Shown here one piece after another: positions 10,968-22,700 of a DNA stretch of 64,000 nucleotides. The translations under genes were made by a program, and so were the position numbers. The notes under the pieces were generated by a model that worked only from the letters and a program-made list of their open reading frames with translations, searched no databases and had not been told where the DNA came from. How positions within the stretch are numbered: the first letter of the stretch is position 1; each line of letters begins with the position of its first letter. Origin of the DNA: Taxillus chinensis. Lineage: Eukaryota; Streptophyta; Magnoliopsida; Santalales; Loranthaceae. The DNA is taken from positions 5,990,062 through 6,054,061 of the forward strand of contig CM042085.1 of assembly GCA_023512835.1 (NCBI GenBank), written 5' to 3'.

Positions 10968-13282
10968 ATGGGGCTGCTGCTACCGCCGTTTCTGGCACTG
11001 ATACTGGCTGCTGCGACAGCAACCGGGACATCCAACACCAACCACGTGTACCAGCCCTGCGCCGACGCCAAGATCCAGCGGTGGGACGGCTTCACGTTCG
11101 GGATTGCGTTTGCGTCCAAGCCCTCCTTCTACTTGAACCAGAACCAGACCCAGTCGCACCAGCTCTCCCCCTGCGACCGCCGCCTCGCCCTCGCCTCCGG
11201 CAGCTCTCAGCTCGCCCTGTTCCGACCCAAGGTCGATGAGATCTCGCTCCTCACCATCAACACTTCCACCTTCTCTCCTGTAAGTTTCATCTTCTCCGCT
11301 GGACAATCCAATTTTACGTGATTTCGGAGGTTCTGTTGGAATTTGACGCATTATGCGCAAGTTTTATGTCCGTGTTAATGTTTTGTGTTGTGTGTCATTG
11401 TTGGGGTGTTTTTTTTTTTTTTTAAATTGCTGTTTCTGAGATTTTGATTGGATCTCGGATCTGGGGTATTATTATCATTTATTTATTTATTTATTTATTT
11501 ATTAAGCTGTGCATTGATTTGATACGACTTATGGGATTGTCTGTGTTTGTTACAGTAAACTCTCTGAAAGCATCTGATGAGGCTAAGCACGAGCTTAAGC
11601 TAGGTGTTCGAGTTTATATGATTATTGTGGCATTGCTTTTTGTGGGTAGAATAGTGATAATTGCAATTTAGCTGTTGTTCTCAGCTATCAACATTCAATA
11701 AGATGTTTATTTAAAGATATGACACAAGATGGGTCCGATTTAGAGAGATGTCCCAATTTTGGTGATTTTCCTTCTTCCTTTTAGGCTTCGCAGTGACTTG
11801 GAAGTACATTGTTAGTTCATTCCTTATGCTTTGTTTGTTAAGTGAAACAAATGCAGAGAGCTGGGGACACTGGTAAATGTCTAGTTGATTAACTGGGCAT
11901 GGGTGCATGCGGCTTGAGATTGGAATTCTCTAAAGGGGATGGTTATGTTAGATAGCTTGACATTGCAACAATTTCATTGACAATGCACTGTTGTTATACA
12001 GAGCAGATGCCACTGTTGGTCTTCGCACTAGTATCTTTTTTTTGGAAATCATTGAACGGTAGATATTTTGCACATTGTAGGAGAATTGAATATGTTTGTG
12101 GTGGAAGAGTCTGTGGTTGTTCCTCATAATAATAATGTTGGTGGAGTTAATGGAAACTTCTCTCCTATAATGAAGAGACCACAACTTCATTTCCAGCAAT
12201 TCTGGAAGCTTGTCTTTGGGGACAACATAAAGGTTAGATTCCTTTGTGCGTCTTAATCAAGTAGCTGTGGGAGTGATTTCAGCTGAAAATGCGATTTCTC
12301 TGTTTTCCTTGGAGGAAGATTTCGAATGCCTAATGCAAAGTTATTTGTAGTTTTATTAAGGGCATTAGTTGTGGAATATGACATACATGGAGCAAGGGAA
12401 ATAGTTCTCTTGGTGTTGAAATGTCGCGTTTCTTTGTTTTAATGGGAATTCAGAGGTATGTCCTTGGGTTTGCTATCATATCATGCTCATTTTGTTGTAT
12501 TGAATGATCTGGATTGGTTCATTGCTGTTTGGTACAATCTCATAAATTAGAATAGTTTGGAATCACTCTATATTTGGCTATTTTATTCTTTTCTTGTATA
12601 TTTGTTAGTTTTTTTTATGCAGGTCAACCTTTAATTTTGATAGTTTATTCGATGATTACTATAATACCAATTTAGTGGGCGTTTCAGATCAAATTATATA
12701 TTTCTAAAATTCGTGACTGAGTGCTATTGAAATGCAACCTTGATTCACCTTGAACTTCCCAGGATAGCTATGGCGGCTATATGGTGGCATTTGCAGGTCA
12801 AAAATATGCTGCTAGGTCTCCACCTGCTTTTGTTGCAAACGGTACATACATTGTAACCAGCTTCACATTGGTAAGGAGATATTAAAGTTGTTAATTTACA
12901 TTCAAATTCAGTATGGATGTTCCTCTTTAGCTTTATTGTGACCGGCTAATTGATTAATTAATTAAATAAGGTGCTTGAGGTCCAAAAAGGCAGGCTTCAA
13001 AACATGTATTGGAAAAGAGATGGATGTGGATCGTGCTCAGGCAAGTCTAATTTCGTTTGCCTTAATAATCAAGACTGTGCCATTAAAATGTCGGCCTGCC
13101 GAAGCCGAGGTGGTTCTGTGGATTGCAGTATCGGAATACAGCTTGCATCCTCAGGGACAGATAAGAACGATGTGGCGCTTAACTCCTGGTATGAAGTGGA
13201 TAAGCTGCGCCAATACTCCCTCTATGGCTTGTATTCAAATCTCAAGGATTCTCTCACCAGCCAGTATAATAAGATCTTCTAG
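10968..13282 (+). CDS. Expp1-like secreted protein (three exons)
   Basis: Exons 10968-11279, 12763-12870 and 12971-13282 join in phase 0 at both GT-AG introns and give 243 aa. The N-terminus MGLLLPPFLALILAAATATG is a clear signal peptide. The mature part is cysteine-rich, with YQPCADAKIQRWDGFTFGIAF, SPCDRRLALAS, the FRPKVDEISLLTIN block, SYGGYMVAFAGQKYAARSPP, and DGCGSCSGKSNFVCLNNQDC. It ends in LNSWYEVDKLRQYSLYGLYS and SLTSQYNKIF. This matches the conserved plant family annotated as 'Expp1 protein', whose biochemical role is not established. Secretion or endomembrane location is inferred from the signal peptide. NQT, NTS and NGT look like N-glycosylation sites. The start is the ATG at 10968; the frame stays open a few codons upstream without another ATG. 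Confidence 0.82.
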
Positions 13283-14500
13283 TCATTTTGGTCTGCTGTC
13301 TGTATTTGTGATTATGTTGTGTAGTATATGTATTGCAGGCTCTCCCTCACTTCCAGTCAGTTATATATCACAATTCAATCTGGCTTCCTTTTGTCTATTT
13401 TTCTTAGGGTTGTTGAACCAATCATCTGATGCATCAGCACGATGGAATTATGTTACTTGAAATGAGCATGACACATTTTTAGGTTGGATAATTTTATTTG
13501 TAGGTAGGTTGTGTAGGTAATTGGTACATGAATATTTTTTCAAAAATAAAAATAAAAAAAGCAGTGGGGTATCTGCATCAGTCTGTAATGTTGCCGTGTG
13601 GAATTATGTTGTTAATTATTTTATTTTATTTATTAAAATTTAAACGAAGTATAAAATTAATCCACCCTATGCAAAAATGTGTCTACGATCACCTGCATTG
13701 TTCTCAGATGGGGTTGGAGGGCCTGGAACAGGAATCATTGTACATAAGATGACTTTCGTTTTCATTTGTTTGGGCGAAACAAATGAACTATGTTTATTCG
13801 GAAGTATATCAACTATCAAGTAAAGTTTATTTGGAAGTATGTTAAGTGGAATTATATTACGTGTAAAATATTTTTTATACCAATAATAAAATGATTTTTA
13901 AAAATTAATATATGACAATAAAAGTATTAAAATCAAGATTAACTGTACAATGTAAGCATTTAAAAAAAACCTTGTAGGTGCAAAGTAAAGTTTGAAATTT
14001 AAAAGCTCAAATTCATATTTAGCCACACACTACATATGAATGAGCATCATATTTGACTTAATTTTTTCGGGTAATATTCAGTCTAACAACATTCATATTG
14101 AATTTTTTATATTTTTCTTAATTTTTAGTTAAAAATGATACTCTTAAAATTATATCTTAAACTTTAAAAAAAAAACGGTACATTATCTTTTCTATAATTT
14201 ATTTTTTTATTAAAATAATATTCATATATTCTTTTTCTCTCTCTCCTACATTTAAAATTAACATGTATTATTTTTTATTTATTTATTATTTCTAAATTAT
14301 ATTTTAGAATAGCTGATGAATGATTATTTATATTAAAATACTAAATTATTTTTCTCAATTATAAAAAAAAAATATATAAAAAGTTGAAAGCTCTAAATAC
14401 ATTTAAAAAATATGATAAATACTTTACCGTCCAATAATTGAAACCCCTTTCCCGGCAAAGCAATTCTCTCACTCTCAACCCTAAATCAAAATTACAGATC
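13283..14500. other. Expp1-like 3' flank and AT-rich spacer
   Basis: The first 200 or so bases are likely 3' UTR. The rest is AT-rich with A- and T-runs and no coding signal. From about 14450 the sequence becomes C-richer (likely leader of the MATH gene). Confidence 0.4.
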
Positions 14501-14995
14501 TCCTCCACTTCAATTTCGAAACCCTAAATCCCCAAAAATAGAGCAACCCTTCGCCGCCGGTACAGTTGATCGACACTGATGGAAGGTACCGTCTTGTCTT
14601 GTTCTCACTTATTCTTAAAATTTGCATCCTTACCTTCAAGTTTTTTAGCTGTTAAAATATTGTCCTATCATCTGCTCTGTTTTCGAACTGTTTAAACGTT
14701 GGATGTCTGTCTGAGTGTCTGTTGCTGTGAAGTGTGTGTTTTATGCTTCTTATTTGCGCCTAATTTAATTTGCCTTTGGAGTAAGAAGACGGTTGGAGAT
14801 GAAAATAAATGTAGGAAAATGTTTGTGTGTGTGTGTTTGAGACACATGTTGTATAAAAATTTAAATTGAATGCCCATAAAACTTTTTCTTATTTCTTACT
14901 TATGGATTGGTTAAAATTTTAGATCAATTATTTAACTGATCACCATTTTTGCTTCCTCTTCTTTGTCACTTATTTATTTATTTCCTGGCCCGCCA

Positions 14996-16336
14996 ATGAA
15001 ACGCCGTGAGAATGCTCCAGAAGCAACATTCACTTGGAAAATTGAAAACTTTTCTAAGTTGCCTCGCACGATGATTACTTCGAAGCCTTTTGTTATGTAT
15101 GGCCATACATGGTAAACCCATTCATTGCACCTTTTTCCATTCTAAACGTGTTATGGGACATGCTGCAATCGTCAACAACTCTTATATTGTCCAGGTGTTT
15201 AAATCTTTATCATAAAGGAAAAGGGCGAAACCATTTTGGTTTCCTTTTGGCAGTCGCAAATCCAGAAAGTTTACCATCTGGGTGGACTATATGTGCAGAG
15301 CTTAGTTTAATTTTGTTCAATCAAGTTGATGATACTCGCTCCGGTGAGAAACTATACTCCTATAACATGTTATTTTCCAAGGCTTAAGTCATTAGCTCTC
15401 TTGTTATTAGTTTTATAATGTCTCCTTTTTATCATTTTTAATGATTCTTAGGGGTCAATTTCGTTATGTTTGCAATCTGCAGTGACATTAGCTACAGAAT
15501 ACAATTTTTGTGTTGACGCAAAGCATGTGGGCTCCTTAGAATTCCTACCTCTGAGTAAACTATGTGATCGTAATGCTGGCTTTCTTGTTCGCGATGCTCT
15601 TATAGTTAAAGCTCAGATTATAGTCAAACCCAAGTTAGCCATCACCCATACCCCCCTCGAGGATTTTGCTACTATATTTGCTGACATTTCCAAAGTGGTG
15701 GCTGCTTGCCCCTTGTTTTCTGAAGGAGTGGCTGATTCAGGTCCTGACGTGGTAGAAATTTCTCACTCGCTCTCTCTGTTGAAGCACATAGCTGGCAGAT
15801 GCTTTTCAGACATTCCATGTAGACTTCGGGCAGAATTAAGATCTGCCCTTCAAGTCCTCACCCAAGCCGCTGCTCTTCCCCCTGATCAGGCCTCTGCTAT
15901 TGCTGACTTTTCAAGCCAATTTGAAGAGCTATGTAAAGCTTATGTCTCTAATCTTGCGGTCTTGGAGACCACACAGATATTCTTTGATTTGAAGGTTGAT
16001 ACCTTTTTACTGATGAAAACATTGTGCAAATCTCATATGAAGATAAAAAACTCAATAGACAAAATAAGCGAGGAAACCAATCAGCTCCAAAGGCTACCGG
16101 GGGAAATGTTGGACCCCAAGTCTCCATTGCTTGAACAATATGCTGTCCTTGGCAAAAAGGCTGAAGGGGTCAAGGCCGAATGGGATGACATCATTGCAAA
16201 GGAAGATGATATGGTTGGACGGAGAGAGAAGGCAAAGAATGAGATTGCTGCAATCGAGACCAAGTGGACTGGTTTTATCTCTCTTTTCAAGTCCCAAAAA
16301 GTGGAGGAGGAAATGTTTTGTTACTTTAAGGGTTAA
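14996..16336 (+). CDS. MATH (TRAF-like) and coiled-coil domain protein (three exons)
   Basis: Exons 14996-15111, 15195-15343 and 15483-16336 splice in frame (TG|G and G|TG junctions) to 372 aa. Residues about 8-130 form a MATH domain: TFTWKIENFSKL, SKPFVMYGHTW, LYHKGKGRNHFGFLLAV, LPSGWTICAELSLILFNQ, and FLPLSKLCDRNAGFLVRDAL. The rest is helical. It ends in a charged coiled coil (about residues 285-350) rich in Lys/Glu, with the segment EWDDIIAKEDDMVGRREKAK. This is the layout of the plant MATH/coiled-coil family that includes RTM3-like proteins, which act as protein-interaction adaptors; the partner is unknown. A possible alternative first exon is ATGGAAG at 14579-14585 with a good donor (GTACCG), but I find no acceptor that joins it cleanly. 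The gene tail is duplicated at 24.5-24.9 kb. Confidence 0.8.
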
Positions 16337-16370
16337 GAGAAGGTAAGATTTGTTTGCTTAACTTGTACCA

Positions 16371-16383
16371 TCCCCCCCCCCCC

Positions 16384-16426
<43 letters not shown>

Positions 16427-16576
16427 GGGGGGGGGGGGGGGGGGGGCTTTACTGCTATATGGCTATGTCGGGATCCCATTTTAAGGAATTTGGTGTTATT
16501 TGATTTGTTTGCTTAACTTGTACCCCCCCCCCCCCCCCCCCCCCCCCAACAACCCAAAAAAAAAAAAAAAAAAAAA
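16371..16576. repeat. Homopolymer blocks inside a short duplication downstream of the MATH gene
   Basis: A block of about 14 C, 38 A and 28 G (16371-16446) is followed 60 bp later by about 27 C and then a near-continuous A run. Both blocks follow copies of the word TTTGTTTGCTTAACTTGTACC (start 16348 and about 16504), so the unit was duplicated. Lengths of runs like this are unreliable in an assembly. Confidence 0.75.
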
Positions 16577-16639
16577 CTTTTGCCTGCTGTGTTGTGTCTG
16601 CTCATTTGATTCCCTTTTGAACAATGGCCATTTATTATC

Positions 16640-17104
16640 TCTTTTTGTCCGCATAGTTGTTAGAACAATGTTCACGGCCTAACTGTGTGGTCATTTGAAT
16701 CTCTTTTTATCCTTTTCCCCTTCCGTTTCCACTGCCGTTGCAGATGACGTAGTTGTTTTGGAAATACTACTTGAATTAAGGGGAAAAAAAAACAATGAGG
16801 GAGAAGAGAAAAGAAAAGAAAAGGATATGGGGGCATCAGCTAGGAAGGGATTTGCCTTGTTGGGATTTAAGATTTTTACCCCCAAGGACCAGGAGTTTTT
16901 TATTATTTGTACACTCGATTTGCCAGAGCCATTAAAGGAAATTGTAAATACAGGGCTCGTTTACCTGTATTAGTGATCAATTTTTCAAAGAATGAAACAG
17001 GACCATGGTCATGGGTTGAGAACCAATTGGGATAATCTTTCCATTAATAACTTTCATTACTTAAATTTCAAATTTACCAAATAAAAAACTTCTCTCTCAA
17101 AATC
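16640..17104 (+). other. MATH 3' flank, no further gene recognised
   Basis: Contains a 92-codon open frame starting near 16695 with a lysine/glutamate-rich middle and no recognisable domain. It may be untranslated sequence. I do not call it a gene. Confidence 0.3.
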
Positions 17105-17121
17105 TAGCGTTGATAATTTTT

Positions 17122-18531
17122 TTTTATAGGTAATAATAAACTTTATTAAAAACAAAGTACACAAGATGTGCACTAAAAAAGACGTAACAAAAGAATAAGA
17201 AACAACAAACGAACAATACCCATCAACAACATCTACAATACAAAAAAAAAAACATGAACCTGAGGTAGAGAGTCACCTAAGAAGAGAACGCAAGACACAG
17301 GCCTTAAGCTCCATCACGCGAAGCGCGCGATTATCAAACAGCCTAGCATTCCGCTCGCGCCAAAGACACCACAATATACAATGAGGAATAACACACCAAA
17401 GTGGCAACTGGTGACCCACACAACCAGCCCAGCATGAAAATAAATCAACTACCCCCTGAGGCATCACCCAAGGAAGCCCAAACAAACCAAGAAACATGTC
17501 CCAAAGCTCCCGGGAAAACGGACAATGAATAAAAATGTGATCAATAGATTCAGCGTCCTCCTGACACAAGCAATAACGACTAACCACCACCATACCACGA
17601 CAGCGCAAGTTGTCCACCGTAAGAATCCTCCAAAGCACCACAGACCAAACAAAGAAACTCACCCGATGAAGGACCGGAACCTTCCAGACCAACCTCCACG
17701 AAAAGCAAAGAGGGGCGTCCGAGGTAAGAAGAGAATATAAGGACCACACACTAAAGCCAACCATCGGAGCATGACACCAGCACAACTGGTCCTGCACGGT
17801 TCGGGAGGGGCGACTGGAATACAAAAAAGCAAAGGAGGAAAAGGATTCCAACTCTCAATCCTGGGCCAAATGCAAAAAAGATACCTCCCAATGCAAGGAA
17901 TCCTCACGAGCCTGTAGAAAATCAGCCACACGACCATCCCTGCGACAAGCAAGACGATATAACTTTGGGTAGGCCTCCCTCAAAGGCACCTGACCACACC
18001 AAATATCATCCCAAAACCGAATAGAAGAGCCATCCCCCATAACAAAAGCCACTAACTGAGAAAAGGAATCCCATCGTGAACGGATAGCCTTCCAACAGCC
18101 CACCCCATGAGAACCATGCGGGACTCGAGACATCCAACCCCCCTCCAAGGCATCAAATTTCACCACAATCACTTGCTGCCACAAGGTAGCCCTCTCAAGC
18201 CCGAACCGCGAAAGCCACTTATCAAGAAGAGCTGCGTTAAACCGACAGATCTGCTTAATAGCGAGACCACCTTGAGCAAGGGGCCGACAAACAGACGCCC
18301 ACTGAACCAAATGAGGTTGGGCCACCACCACCGTAGAAGCCCATAGAAAATTCCTTTGGATCTGTTCAATTCGGGAGGCCACCGCAGTAAGGATAGAGAA
18401 AAAAGATAAAAAATAGGTAGGCAAACCAGAGAGTGTGCTCTTGATCAAAGTAAGCCGACTACTCTTGGAAAGATAAATCCGTTTCCACCCCGCCAGCCGA
18501 CGTTCCATCTTCTCAATAAGCGAATGCCAAG
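17122..18531 (-). mobile_element. 5'-truncated L1-type LINE (non-LTR retrotransposon)
   Basis: On the minus strand the sequence encodes the end of a plant LINE ORF2. First comes the region behind the reverse-transcriptase core (GWKRIYLSKSSRLTLIKSTL, GGLAIKQICRFNAALL, RFWDDIWCG). Then comes a zinc-binding-RT domain (SWRLVWKVPVLHRVSFFVW, AESIDHIFIHCPFSRELWDM, RNARLF). Both parts are in one frame, broken by a single TGA at 17855-17857. The 3' end (TTTATTATTACCTAT then an A-run) is typical of plant LINE tails. Imperfect 17-bp target duplications flank it (17105-17121 and 18532-18548: TAG, then C or T, then GTTGA, and so on). The endonuclease and most of the RT domain are missing, so it is dead. 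It lies between the MATH and LSG1 genes, antisense to both. Confidence 0.9.
17273..18508 (-). pseudogene. LINE ORF2 C-terminal remnant (RT tail and zf-RVT)
   Basis: About 410 codons of ORF2 in one frame with one in-frame TGA. The zf-RVT cysteines and histidines (CQEDAESIDHIFIHC) are kept, so decay is modest. The stop may come from a single C-to-T or G-to-A change, which would fit methylation-driven mutation of a silenced copy. Confidence 0.85.
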
Positions 18532-18548
18532 TAGTGTTGACAACTTTT

Positions 18549-19300
18549 TAGAGCATAAATTATTGTAGTCAACTCTAAATTATGTGTGTTAATTTTGCTC
18601 ATGAGATTTTAATTGTTGAAAGATAGGCAATTATCATCCGGTCTTGCATCAACACATAACCCAACTTATACCCTCATGTGAAGGATTAGAATAGATATTA
18701 AGGTCAATCAAGTCTTCGATCGAGTGAAAGCCTCTTTACATGCATTATATGACACAAAATGAATTTTCTTTCAAATCAAATTAATTAATGGTATCATCAA
18801 TCTAGAAAAGTCATTCACATATCTCTTGTAATATCCAATCAATCATAGAAAATTATGGTTTTCAAACACGTAGGCAAGATAATATTGTTCTCCCTCACTG
18901 GTGGTAAATCAATTATGTCCTATAAAAAAAATTAGGAAATCGATCCATCACTTTGGACAAGACAACCTTGCCCTCCCTCCGTATATTCATCAAAGTAAAA
19001 TTGGCCAATGAATAACATCATCTCATTCCTGCCTCAATAGTTAACATGCAAGCATCATTTGCCTATACACCCACAAACGTGAGTAATATATTATGTATTT
19101 GTATCAATTAATTGTGACTTAGTATAAATCAACTAATTCATGCTCAATGTCACATTAAATTTTTATTAAATTTAATTAATTTATAATTTAAGAAGCATTC
19201 ACATATATATATATATATCATAATTTAAACCCATAAATTAAAAACTATATTTAAAACAACTATGGGGAGAGTGCTTGTATCGGGTTCGGGGCCGAATCAT
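18549..19300. other. AT-rich spacer before LSG1
   Basis: No gene recognised. A short (TA)n run lies at about 19205-19219. From about 19260 the sequence becomes GC-richer and probably contains the LSG1 promoter and leader. An ATG at 19352 opens a 69-codon frame in the likely leader (Ser/Pro/Arg-rich, no domain), which would be an upstream ORF if transcribed. Confidence 0.4.
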
Positions 19301-19737
19301 ATAAATAATTTTTTTTGAGGTGTTGAGAATGGCGTTGGCACTGACGACCAAATGAACAACATTGAAATATCAAGCCCTTTTCGACTGAATGAATCGATTG
19401 GTGACGACTTTCCCCGCGCATCGCCTCCCCCACCCCGCGTCGATCCATCGCATATCTCTCTCCTCCCCTCCAATTCCTCGGTCGACTCATCTGGTCTAGG
19501 GTTTTCGTTTTCGATTCCTTTTCGTCGGTCGATCCATCTCGCTGCTCGAGCGTTGTTGTGATCTGTTTTGATCGTCGGCCTCCTCCTCCTGCTGCTGTTG
19601 TTGCCGCGCGTGTCGGAGGAAGCCACGTGCCCCTTGTGGTGTTTTGTTCCTCAAAAAGGTTGCTGATTCGTTTCCCGGGCTTGTCGGAAGCGTGTCAGTG
19701 TTCGCGCATCTTCAGGAGATCACACAAGTAGACGAAG

Positions 19738-22700
19738 ATGGTGAAGAACGAGAAGGCAGGGCTAGGTAGGGCTCTGGTGAAGCACCACAACCAGATGGTC
19801 CAACAGGCCAAGGACAAGAACCGCGGATTCAGGAACCAGCACAAGAAGGTCCTCGAATCAGTCACCGAAATCAGCGACATGGATGCCATCATCGAGCGGG
19901 CCGAGGAGGCCGAGCGCCTCTTCTCCTTCGATCATCCCGCCCCGACTCTCCCCATCAATCTGTATTTTTCTTCTCTCTCTTGGTTACTAAAAGTTTCGTG
20001 ATTTTGCGTGTGTTTGAGTTTTGATTCGTGAAATTCGGCGGCCGTTTGATTAATTGTGTGTGTTTGCGTGTTGTTTAGGTGGTTTTACGATATTCATTTC
20101 GTTTTTAATTTCTATATATTTTTTATTTATTGTGATTAATTTTATAGTGTGTATTGGTGTGATTTTGTATTAATTTGTGAACCTTGGAAGGTGTTTTTAT
20201 TATTTATTAATCATGGTACTGGAAAATCAATTTCACAGTTGTTGTTTTGGTCTATGCGGTTTATGATGATGCGTGGACGGTGTTACGAGGCGTTGTACGG
20301 ATTTTATACATGCAGTTTATTGTGTTCTTTAGCTTCTGTTTCATTATTATTCATTGTTTAGCCTCATCAAAATGAACTCTATAAAGGGTTTCAGCAATTA
20401 GAAATTTCCAGCTTGTAGATGTTAGATTAGTTATATCTTTATTACGGAAAAAGAAAAGAAACTTTCAATGTAGATTCAGATGAGTCATTTCCTTTTCCTT
20501 CGTCATTTTTAGCAAATCCAGATCAATATTGATTTTATTTCTCTTTTTAGGTTTTCTTTTGTTAAAGCTTACTCCACGTTACATATAATTTGTATTTATC
20601 CCTTTATTTTAATGTTTTTCCCTTGATGGTTTGTGATTAGAGATACAAGCTCCAGTACAAGTAACATGACAGAAGGAGAAAGGAGAGAGCATCAAAAGAA
20701 AGAGGAAGCATTGCATGCTAGCAGCCTGCGTGTTCCTCGCAGGTGCGTGTATCTTCCCCTTTGGTTCGTAACTCAACCATTTTTTGTTTTGTTTTTGTGT
20801 CTGATGTTCTTTTCCCTTTTTCTTTTAGGCCACCATGGAATGCTGGCATGTCTGTGGAAGAGCTTGATGCTAATGAAAGGCGAGCTTTCTTGGTCTGGCG
20901 TCGTAGTCTTGCAAGGTGAGTTTCTTTTCAATGGATTGTGTGCTGTGTAATTTAATGTTCAAAAACCCTCCAAAACACAACACAAGAGTTTTTCAATCAG
21001 TATAAAATTGTAAGCTAAAAAGTTATTTGTAAGCTCATTTTCTCCTTTCTTAAATTAATTGTCTCAACAGCCTGGCCTAGGATTTGAATATGGAAGAACT
21101 AGTATTCAAATCTCATTAACAACAGGCAGTTAGATACTATGATGTTGCTCTGTAACAATCCTTTTGAACAAAAAATTGATGTTATCAAATGGTGATATGC
21201 ATAATATTGAAATTTAAAATCCTAGCCATAAATTAGACGGTTATTTACAAGGATGGAAGAACATTAATTCACATCAAAACACCTAATGCTTGTATAATGG
21301 ACTTTGTAGCCTTGAATTCAGGTATTAAAGCTTTCAGATATTTGTAGAAAAATTTTACATGCTTATTGCTTCATATTAGTTATTAATATTATTCAACTGC
21401 CTTTGAGTAAAACTTTTAGTACAGTTGGTCTTAAGCTAGTTTTTCTCTATGTTTTCCGCGGTTGATGGACATGGGGGGGTCCAGACTTGAGGAGAATGAG
21501 AATCTTGTTCTCACCCCATTTGAGAAGAACTTGGATATATGGAGACAGCTTTGGCGTGTACTTGAACGCAGTGATCTGGTAAGTTTTTTTTTTTTAAATT
21601 AAAAGCTATTTTATTTTAGTTTTAGCTTTCAAAGGTGTATAATACTTTCAGTTGTGTATATCATTTCCTGTAAGATTGTAAAACTTGACACTAAACCTTT
21701 TTTTTCTTGTTAGTGATAATAAACCAGACATGTATTTCATTCCTTATAGCATAGTATGCCTCTTAGAAGGCACCAAACAAATCCCTATCGAGGCTCAGTG
21801 AAAATCAAGATAGTAGCTTTAAATGCTCTATATGATATATACTTTTATTTTTTATCCTTATCTATATGATTTAAATGTTATAGTTTTTAGTCCACCTAGG
21901 AAAATCATCTTATGTATATTTATTATTTAAAAGCAACAATGGATATGAATCCTGTTCTTCATTTGCTTCTGCAGTAGCTTTATATAGATAATACTAACAA
22001 TTTTGTTGTTGCTGGTGATGTGTAGTAGGTGCCTCATTTTTTAATTGCCAGTCACGTGTCTTTTTAAGTCATGACGCCAAGTTACAGTATGAGTCATTTT
22101 ACCTTTCAGTATTCCATCAGTGTGCCCTTTTCTGTTGGCATCTTCTGAGTAATTTCAATTCTCTTCATGAAAAATAAGAACCACTCATTGTTTCCAATAA
22201 AAACTGATTATACTGAAACCTAAAAAGGTTTTATAACTTCTATGACATATCATATTGTTGTTTAGGATTTATCCATCTGCTGCTTCCCAGTCATAATGCT
22301 ACGGATTTGTTAAATCTACTGCATACTTTTTTTAAAGTTAATGAAATACTGACTTATTTTGTGCCCAACAAACGACGTGGATGATGAGAATTTCAGCCGG
22401 CCAGTAGGTTGAAGCTAGTTTTATGTGGCTGCTCTTTGTCAATGACGACTCTCTCTCTCTCTCTCTATTTTCAGATTGTAATGGTTGTTGATGCACGAGA
22501 TCCATTGTTTTATCGCTGCCCTGATCTTGAGGTAAATCCTTCATTGTCTTTTTATATGAACATCACTAATTAGTTTGAGAATTAGTCAAGTTATTGCTTC
22601 TTGCATTCGTGTTCCCTTATAGTGTTATGTGAAATCAAGATAATTTGTTTCAACTTATCAATTTTGAAGAGTTAGTAAGCGCAGACAATCTTTGTTTTTT

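Noticed and set aside
19352..19561. 69-codon frame upstream of LSG1
   Set aside because: Likely 5' leader; at most an upstream ORF. Not called as a gene.
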